Assembly: GCA_044508835.1 (NCBI GenBank) | Contig: JBIQHD010000006.1 | Coordinates: forward strand, 119,882 to 183,881 | DNA length: 64,000 bases | Direction: 5' to 3' | DNA from: JAKFDI01 sp044508835 | GTDB lineage: Bacteria > Pseudomonadota > Gammaproteobacteria > Burkholderiales > Burkholderiaceae_C | Part shown: one piece after another, positions 58,915 through 64,000 of the stretch | Position numbering within the stretch: the first letter of the stretch is position 1 | Layout: each line of letters starts with the position of its first letter | Made by a program: the position numbers and the translations under genes | Notes under the pieces: model-generated | Database searches by the model: none | Told to the model about the DNA's origin: nothing | What the model saw: only the letters and a program-made list of their open reading frames with translations

Positions 58915-59679
58915 ATGACCGACCCGCGCCGCGCCCTCGTGCTGTTCTCCGGTGGACAGGACTCCACCGCCTGCCTCGCCTGGGCGCTCGACCGCTACGC
59001 CCACGTCGAGACCGTCGGCTTCGACTACGGCCAGCGCCACGTCGTCGAGCTCGAATGCCGCCTCTCGGTGCGCGCGCAGCTGCACGCGCAGTTCCCGCGC
59101 TGGGGCGACCGGCTGGGCGACGACCACCTGCTCGACCTGTCGCTGCTCGCGCAGATCTCCGACACGGCGCTCACCAGCGAGCGCGCCATCGAGATGGGCG
59201 CCCACGGCCTGCCCAACACCTTCGTGCCCGGGCGCAACCTGCTGTTCCTCACCGTCGCCGCGGCGCTGGCCTACCGGCGCGGCCTGAGCGTGCTGGTGGG
59301 CGGCATGTGCGAGACCGACTTCTCCGGCTACCCGGACTGCCGCGACAACACGCTCAAGGCGCTGCAGGTGGCGCTGAGCCTCGGCATGGACGCGCCCATG
59401 ACGGTGGAGACGCCGCTGATGTGGCTGGACAAGGCGCAGACCTGGGCCCTGTCGGCGGCCCTCGGCGGCGAGCGGCTGAATGCGTTGATCGTGGAGCACA
59501 CCCACACCTGCTACCTGGGCGAGCGCGGCGTGCGCCACGACTGGGGCTACGGCTGCGGCCAGTGCCCGGCCTGCGCGCTGCGCCGGCGCGGCTGGCAGGC
59601 ATGGCGCGCCGCGGGCGACGACGGCTTTGCCGGCACGGCGGGCGACGCCCTCGACACGGTGCCCGATCCGTCGGTCTGA
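58915..59679 (+). CDS. queC: 7-cyano-7-deazaguanine synthase QueC
   Basis: 254 residues from the ATG at 58915 (an ATG at 58906 is in frame). The PP-loop ATPase motif LVLFSGGQDSTACL opens it, followed by VGFDYGQRHVVELE, PNTFVPGRNLLFLTVAAALAY, GGMCETDFSGYPDCRDN and the C-terminal zinc-binding cysteines CYLGERGVRHDWGYGCGQCPAC. It makes preQ0 from carboxydeazaguanine for queuosine tRNA modification. The upstream enzyme folE, which starts the same pathway, is elsewhere in the window. Confidence 0.96.
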   Translation: MTDPRRALVLFSGGQDSTACLAWALDRYAHVETVGFDYGQRHVVELECRLSVRAQLHAQFPRWGDRLGDDHLLDLSLLAQISDTALTSERAIEMGAHGLPNTFVPGRNLLFLTVAAALAYRRGLSVLVGGMCETDFSGYPDCRDNTLKALQVALSLGMDAPMTVETPLMWLDKAQTWALSAALGGERLNALIVEHTHTCYLGERGVRHDWGYGCGQCPACALRRRGWQAWRAAGDDGFAGTAGDALDTVPDPSV

Positions 59680-59680
59680 A

Positions 59681-60376
59681 TCAGGCCGGCAGGGCCAGCC
59701 GCTCGCGCAGCGCGCGTTCGCCGGCCGGCGTGAAGCTGACCACGCGCGAGGCCTTCTCGCGCCGCGCCCAGCCGAGCGCGAAGCAGCGCGCCAGCAGCGC
59801 CGCGCCGAGCGAGCCCGCGAGGTGGTGCCGGCGCATGCTCCAGTCGAGGCAGGTGCGGCACAGCGGCCGGCGCTGCGCTTCCAGCGCCGCGAGGTCGATG
59901 CCGAGCCCGCCGCAGACCGCCCGCCCGCGCGCGGTGAGCCGCAGCCCGCCGCCCGCGGCGCGCACCGCGCCCGACGCGCGCAGGCCGTCGAGCACCGCCA
60001 CGCCCAGCTCGCCCGCCAGGTGGTCGTAGCACACCCGCGCGCGCCGCAGCGCCGGCTCGCGCGGGCTGGAGCGCAGCCGCACCGCGCCCGCGCGCTGCGC
60101 CACGCCCATCAGGCTTTCCAGCAGGTGCGCCACGTCGTCGTCGGCGAGGCGGAAGTAGCGGTGCCGGCCCTGGCTTTCCACCGCCACCAGCCGCGCCTCC
60201 ACCAGCCTGGCCAGGTGCGCGCTGGCCGTCTGCTTGGTGATGCCGGCCACCTCGGCGAGCTCGGTGGCGGTGAGCGCCTGGCCGGCGATCAGCGCGGTCA
60301 GCATGTCGGCGCGGGCCCGCTCGCCGATGAGCGCGGCGATGCCGACGATGTGCGGGCCGTCCTTGGGAAGGTTCAT
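59681..60376 (-). CDS. ArsR/SmtB-type winged-helix transcriptional regulator
   Basis: 231 residues. The N-terminal winged helix covers about residues 10-90: IAALIGERARADMLTALIAGQALTATELAEVAGITKQTASAHLARLVEARLVAVESQGRHRYFRL. The C-terminal 130 residues hold a region with CRTCLDWSMRRHHLAGSLGAALLARCFALGWARR and conserved Cys/His that could bind a metal or an oxidant. It resembles the long ArsR-like regulators next to NIPSNAP genes. It is divergent from the NIPSNAP gene, with a perfect palindrome between them that is a likely operator for both. Translation begins at 60376, 25 bases from the palindrome. Confidence 0.9.
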   Translation of the reverse strand: MNLPKDGPHIVGIAALIGERARADMLTALIAGQALTATELAEVAGITKQTASAHLARLVEARLVAVESQGRHRYFRLADDDVAHLLESLMGVAQRAGAVRLRSSPREPALRRARVCYDHLAGELGVAVLDGLRASGAVRAAGGGLRLTARGRAVCGGLGIDLAALEAQRRPLCRTCLDWSMRRHHLAGSLGAALLARCFALGWARREKASRVVSFTPAGERALRERLALPA

Positions 60377-60400
60377 GGATCGCGTCCTCGGGAGTCGGGC

Positions 60401-60424
60401 ATGGTTCGTCATCGAGCGAACCAT
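60401..60424. promoter_or_regulatory. Perfect palindrome ATGGTTCG-N8-CGAACCAT, candidate ArsR operator
   Basis: Eight-base arms ATGGTTCG (60401-60408) and CGAACCAT (60417-60424) are exact inverses across TCATCGAG. It is placed centrally in the 103-base gap between the divergent ArsR and NIPSNAP genes, the usual site for autoregulation plus control of the partner. Confidence 0.75.
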
Positions 60425-60479
60425 CGCGGCCGATTCTGCGCCTATCGTGGACGCCCCTGCCACAAACGAGCCACGCGCC

Positions 60480-60845
60480 ATGCCCATCACCTGCTTCATC
60501 CGCTACCGCATCGACCCGTTCCAGCGCGCCGCCTTCAAGGCCTACGCCGACCGCTGGGCCGAGATCATCCCGCGCTGCGGCGGCGACCTCATCGGCTACT
60601 TCCTGCCGCACGAAGGCACGAACGACGTCGCCTTCGGCCTGATCGCCTTCGACAGCCTCGCCGCCTACGAGGCCTACCGCGCGCGGCTGAAGGCCGACGC
60701 CGGCGGCCGCGCCAACTTCGAGTCGGCGCAGGCGCAGCGCTTCATCCTCGGCGAGGAGCGCAGCTTCCTCGAAGCGGTGGACAGCACCTTCCTCGCGCGC
60801 CTGGGCGGCGCGCCGGCGCGCGCGCAGGGGCCCGGGCTGGCTTAG
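60480..60845 (+). CDS. NIPSNAP family protein
   Basis: 121 residues. MPITCFIRYRIDPFQRAAFKAYADRWAEIIPRCGGDLIGYFLPHEGTNDVAFGLIAFDSLAAYEAYRARLKAD is the NIPSNAP fold, a ferredoxin-like dimeric alpha-beta barrel. The family acts on varied small substrates; the divergent ArsR-type regulator suggests inducible control by a metal, oxidant or organic signal. The ATG at 60480 is adopted. LemA starts 11 bases downstream. Confidence 0.9.
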   Translation: MPITCFIRYRIDPFQRAAFKAYADRWAEIIPRCGGDLIGYFLPHEGTNDVAFGLIAFDSLAAYEAYRARLKADAGGRANFESAQAQRFILGEERSFLEAVDSTFLARLGGAPARAQGPGLA

Positions 60846-60856
60846 AGTCGCCGCCC

Positions 60857-61402
60857 ATGGGTGCCTCCTCGATCGCGCTGCTCGCGCTGGCCGCCGTGCT
60901 CGGCTTCTGGGCGGTGGGCGGCTACAACCGCCTCGTGAGCCTGCGCAACGACATCGCGCGCAGCTTCGCGGCGGTCGACGCGCAGCTGCGCGCGCGCGAC
61001 CCGCTGCTGCGGCAGTGGCTCGACTCGCTGCGCCCGCTGCTGGCCGACGCGCCGCAGCTCGTGGCGGCCGTGGAGGCGGCCGCTGCGCAGATGCTGGCCG
61101 CCGCCGACGCGGCCCGCGCCCATCCGAGCGCGGCGCGGCCGATGGCGAGCCTGAAGCTCGCCGAGGACACGCTGGCGCAGGCGCGCCAGCGGCTGGAGGC
61201 GGAGCTGGCCACGCGCCCCGAGCTGACGGGCCCGCTCGGCGCGGCCGTGCTCGGCGAGGAGATCGCCGCCATCGACGCATCGCTCGGCTTCACCCGGCGG
61301 CAGTTCAACGAGGCCAGCGACGCATACACCCGCGCCGTGCGCCAGTTCCCCACCTGGCTGCTGGCGATCGTGTTCCGCTTCCGCGGCGCCGGGAGGTTCT
61401 GA
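60857..61402 (+). CDS. LemA family protein
   Basis: 181 residues. One N-terminal membrane helix (SSIALLALAAVLGFWAVGGYNRL) then the long helical LemA region: YNRLVSLRNDIARSFAAVDAQLRARDPLLRQWLDSLRPLL and a C-terminal FTRRQFNEASDAYTRAVRQFPTWLLAIVFRFRGAGRF, close to the family consensus though the loop Gly/Pro signature is relaxed. The chain seems shorter than standard and atypical in its middle. LemA proteins are membrane-bound helical bundles of unknown function. It follows NIPSNAP on the same strand and is followed by a dispersed repeat. Confidence 0.85.
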   Translation: MGASSIALLALAAVLGFWAVGGYNRLVSLRNDIARSFAAVDAQLRARDPLLRQWLDSLRPLLADAPQLVAAVEAAAAQMLAAADAARAHPSAARPMASLKLAEDTLAQARQRLEAELATRPELTGPLGAAVLGEEIAAIDASLGFTRRQFNEASDAYTRAVRQFPTWLLAIVFRFRGAGRF

Positions 61403-61483
61403 CCCCCCCTACGCGCTTCGCGCGCCCCCCAGGGGGCAACACCGGCGGACCGGCAGAGCCGGATCCGCGGCGTTCGCTTGATC
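61403..61483 (+). repeat. Dispersed intergenic repeat, copy 4
   Basis: CCCCCCCTACGCGCTTCGCG (61404 onward), then a CCCCCCAGGGGG hairpin, CGGACCGGCAGAGCCGGATC and GCGTTCGCTTGATCG. Same family and orientation as copies at 18449 and 30651; starts right at the LemA stop. Confidence 0.75.
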
Positions 61484-61640
61484 GTGGGGTCATGCATCGC
61501 GGGCGGCGCCTGTGCCGGCACTTTGTCACGCGGACGCAGCGTGCATGCTTCAGGCCGGCGCCTTCGGGCCGACAACGAGACAGGCGCGTCTACGCGCCGA
61601 CGACGGCCCGCGCCGTCGCTACCGCCCGCCCCCACGCCGC

Positions 61641-63818
61641 ATGACCTACCTCGCCCCGCGCTACGACGCCTGGATCGTCGTGGCCTCGATCCTCATTGCC
61701 ATCCTGGCGTCGTACGTGGCGCTCGACCTGGTGCAGCGCGTGCGCGCCAACCATGCGCGCGCCGCCCGCGTGTGGTGGCTCGGCGGCTCGGTCGCGATGG
61801 GCACGGGCATCTGGTCGATGCATTTCGTCGGCATGCTGGCCTTCACGCTGCCGATCGAGCTCGGCTACACGGGCGCGATGACGCTGCTGTCGTGGATCGC
61901 CGCCGTCGCGGTCTCGGCCGTGGCCGTGCACGTCGCCGCGCACGGCCGGCTCACCGCGCGGCGCCTGGCCGTCGGCGCCGCGACGATGGGGGCCGGCATC
62001 GTCGGCATGCACTACATCGGCATGGCGGCGATCGAGATCGCGCCGGGCATCGCGTGGAACTGGGCGCTCGTCGCCGCGTCGGCGGCGATCGCGGTCGGCG
62101 CCTCGGCGGCGGCGCTGCTCATCCTCTTCCGGCTGCGCGGCCACGCGACCTCGCGCCGGGCGACGGCCTGGAAGGCGCTCGCCGCGCTGGCCATGGGCCT
62201 CGCGATCAGCGGCATGCACTACACCGGCATGGCGGCCGCCAGCTTCACCGAGGGCGCGGTGTGCACCAGCGTGGGCGAACTCGGCGGCAGCCAGCTCGGC
62301 GCCATCGTCATGTTCGCCTCCAGCCTGCTGCTGCTCACGACGCTGCTCACCGCGACGCTCGACGCGCGCCTGCAGGACCGCACCCAGCGCCTGGCCGCCA
62401 CGCTGCAGAGCACCAACACGCAGCTGCAGTCGGCCAACGACGAGCTGCAGCGCCGCGCCTTCCTCGACCCGCTCACGGGCCTGCCCAACCGGCTGCTGTT
62501 CGAGGACCGGCTGGCCCATGCGCGCTCGCGCGGCGAGGGCCGCAGCGCGCGCCACCTCGCGGTGCTGTTCGTCGACCTGGACGGCTTCAAGCCGGTCAAC
62601 GACTCGCTCGGCCACGCCGCCGGCGACGAGCTGCTGAAGGCGGTGGCGGCGCGGCTGCGCGTCATCGCCCGCGAGAGCGACACGGTCGCGCGCATCGGCG
62701 GCGACGAGTTCGTGCTGCTGCTCGAAGACCTGGTCGACGCGGCCGACGCCATGACCGTGGCGTCGCGCGTGGTCGCGGCGATGTCCCGGCCCTTCGCCTA
62801 CAAGGGCCGCACCCTGCAGGTGTCGGCCTCGGTGGGCGTGGCGGTCCATCCGGACCACGGGGCGGTCGCCCAGCTGATGGCGCATGCGGACGCGGCGATG
62901 TACGCCGCCAAGCGCACCGGCGGCAACGTCTACGCGCTGTTCGAGTCGCACATGAACGCCGACGCGGCGCAGCAGCTCATGCTGCAGTCCGACCTGCGGC
63001 ATGCGCGCTCGCGCGGCCAGCTCAGCCTGCACTACCAGCCCAAGTTCGACGGCCAGCGCTCGCAGATCCGCGGGGTGGAGGCGCTGCTGCGCTGGACGCA
63101 CCCCGAGCACGGCGCCGTGCCGCCGGCCGTCTTCATCCCGATCGCCGAACGCTTCGGCTTCATCAAGGACCTGGGCGACTGGGTCATCGACGAGGCCTGC
63201 CGCCAGATGCGCGCCTGGGACGAGGAGGGCATGCGCATGCGGGTGGCCGTCAACCTGTCGGTGCACCAGCTGCGCCAGGACGACCTGGTCGAGCGCGTGC
63301 GCGCGGCGCTGGAGCGCCACGGCGTCGGCGCCGACCGGCTGCTGTGCGAGATCACCGAGAGCGTGGCAATGGAGGACATCGCCACCACGCAGCGCACCTT
63401 CGAGGGCCTGCGCCGCATCGGCGTGTACCTGTCGATCGACGACTTCGGTACCGGCTACTCCAGCCTGAGCTACCTGCGCCGGCTGCCGGCCACGCAGCTC
63501 AAGATCGACCGCAGCTTCATCCTCGACCTGGAAGCCAGCCGCGACGCGCGCGCGGTCGTCGACGCGGTGATCCAGCTCGCCCACGCGCTGGACCTGAAGG
63601 TGGTGGCCGAGGGCGTCGAGACCGAGGGCCAGCGCGACATCCTGCTCGGCCTGAAGTGCGACGAGCTGCAGGGCTACCTGTTCGCCCGGCCCATGCCGCC
63701 GGCGGCGCTGCTCGACTGGGCCGCCGGGCGCAAGCCGGCGGGCGCCGTCGACTTCTCGCCGTCGGTGTTCCTCGACGAGGACGCGATCGAGCGGATGACG
63801 GCCGAACGGGCCGCCTGA
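61641..63818 (+). CDS. MHYT - GGDEF - EAL cyclic-di-GMP turnover protein
   Basis: 725 residues from the ATG at 61641. The MHYT sensor with seven membrane helices (1-240) shows three repeats: SMHFVGMLAF, GMHYIGMAAI, GMHYTGMAAA. The GGDEF domain is intact at residues 353-357 (RIGGDEF), with an inhibitory I-site RESD five residues upstream (344-347). The EAL domain begins near 460 and is intact (EALLRW at 480-485; DDFGTGYSSLSYL, LKIDRSF, VVAEGVET). Both active motifs are complete, so the protein could make or break c-di-GMP; GTP or the I-site may set the balance. MHYT domains have been proposed to sense oxygen or redox gases through metal. It lies alone, and the repeat upstream marks the operon boundary. 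Confidence 0.95.
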   Translation: MTYLAPRYDAWIVVASILIAILASYVALDLVQRVRANHARAARVWWLGGSVAMGTGIWSMHFVGMLAFTLPIELGYTGAMTLLSWIAAVAVSAVAVHVAAHGRLTARRLAVGAATMGAGIVGMHYIGMAAIEIAPGIAWNWALVAASAAIAVGASAAALLILFRLRGHATSRRATAWKALAALAMGLAISGMHYTGMAAASFTEGAVCTSVGELGGSQLGAIVMFASSLLLLTTLLTATLDARLQDRTQRLAATLQSTNTQLQSANDELQRRAFLDPLTGLPNRLLFEDRLAHARSRGEGRSARHLAVLFVDLDGFKPVNDSLGHAAGDELLKAVAARLRVIARESDTVARIGGDEFVLLLEDLVDAADAMTVASRVVAAMSRPFAYKGRTLQVSASVGVAVHPDHGAVAQLMAHADAAMYAAKRTGGNVYALFESHMNADAAQQLMLQSDLRHARSRGQLSLHYQPKFDGQRSQIRGVEALLRWTHPEHGAVPPAVFIPIAERFGFIKDLGDWVIDEACRQMRAWDEEGMRMRVAVNLSVHQLRQDDLVERVRAALERHGVGADRLLCEITESVAMEDIATTQRTFEGLRRIGVYLSIDDFGTGYSSLSYLRRLPATQLKIDRSFILDLEASRDARAVVDAVIQLAHALDLKVVAEGVETEGQRDILLGLKCDELQGYLFARPMPPAALLDWAAGRKPAGAVDFSPSVFLDEDAIERMTAERAA

Positions 63819-63863
63819 CGCGCGGCCCGGCTTAGGGCCTGTTCACGCTACGGGAGGGCTCGC

Positions 63864-63963
63864 GTGACTCGGCAAAACGGCGCCTGCAAGGCGCAAAGCG
63901 CAGACGTAGCGCGTGCTACGGCGAGCATTTGCAACGCGGCAGGCCCCGTTTTGCCGAGATCAC
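63864..63963. repeat. Long imperfect hairpin repeat (about 100 bases)
   Basis: Outer arms: GTGACTCGGCAAAACGG (63864-63880) pairs with CCGTTTTGCCGAGATCAC (63946-63963) with one bulged base. Next, GCCTGC (63882-63887) pairs with GCAGGC (63939-63944). Toward the tip, GCAAA pairs with TTTGC and CGTAGC (63905-63910) with GCTACG (63915-63920). Nearly the whole segment can fold into one rod. The sequence looks like a mobile palindromic repeat. Confidence 0.75.
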
Positions 63964-64000
63964 CCGCAGGGCCGATGGCTGGCAGGCCCCAGGGCAAGGC

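Noticed and set aside
1..64000. CRISPR arrays, transposases, prophage genes or a replication origin
   Set aside because: No regularly spaced direct repeats, transposase or phage-type protein motifs, or DnaA-box clusters were seen on either strand.

Overview
This is a very GC-rich, gene-dense bacterial chromosome segment with strong third-position G/C bias and short intergenic gaps; no gap exceeds about 300 bases. Several features point to Burkholderiales, most likely Comamonadaceae or a close relative: a Bug/TctC-type solute receptor, the rsmB - DUF4390 - ntrY-like kinase - ntrX-like regulator block, a SorAB sulfite dehydrogenase pair, metX-metW behind a SAM-II riboswitch, and dispersed intergenic repeats with a CTACGCGCTTCGCGCG core. 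The genus cannot be fixed from the sequence alone. I see no prophage, insertion sequence, CRISPR array or replication origin.

Layout. 1-7.1 kb: acyl-CoA metabolism (truncated acyl-CoA dehydrogenase, VOC protein, a CoA transferase with permuted-looking domain order), a self-regulated TetR gene, and a long alpha/beta-hydrolase-glycosyltransferase fusion, then an MddA-like methyltransferase. 7.1-13.7 kb: AraC regulator, lipase-like lipoprotein, DUF445 protein, a TIR-membrane-SUMF1 protein and a GMC oxidoreductase. 13.7-21.1 kb: a divergent catabolic locus in which an ABC importer of the sulfonate/nitrate type faces a GntR/UTRA regulator followed by an enolase-superfamily enzyme, a Bug receptor and a formylglycine-type sulfatase. 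21.1-25.4 kb: trkA-trkH potassium uptake, with a proline-rich small protein and a YbhN-type membrane protein downstream. 25.4-28.5 kb: SAM-II riboswitch, metX-metW, and a folE-BLUF photoreceptor pair.

28.6-35.4 kb: rsmB, DUF4390, NtrY-like kinase and NtrX-like regulator form a tight operon that ends at tRNA-Phe(GAA). It is followed by an odd lipoprotein ORF that appears to be built from two unrelated pieces. 35.4-42.7 kb: LysR with a divergent MFS exporter; a periplasmic PhnD-rhodanese fusion divergent from sorA-sorB (sulfite oxidation); a Liv-type receptor and a LuxR-type regulator. 42.7-53.2 kb: two glutathione transferases, a DUF898 protein with an overlapping M48 peptidase, an orphan ATP synthase c subunit, a FadE-type acyl-CoA dehydrogenase, two small uncharacterised proteins, PepP and an SPFH-SHOCT protein. 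53.2-64 kb: UbiH-type monooxygenase, Ser/Thr kinase, AEC transporter, proA, queC, an ArsR/NIPSNAP divergent pair around a perfect palindrome, LemA, and an MHYT-GGDEF-EAL c-di-GMP protein; a roughly 100-base hairpin repeat lies close to the window end.

Most of the window is ordinary housekeeping and accessory metabolism. The items most worth a second look are the TIR-SUMF1 protein, the PhnD-rhodanese/sorAB pairing, the orphan c subunit, the hydrolase-glycosyltransferase fusion, the chimeric lipoprotein after tRNA-Phe, the BLUF-folE pair, and the SAM-II riboswitch with an apparent transcription-termination platform.
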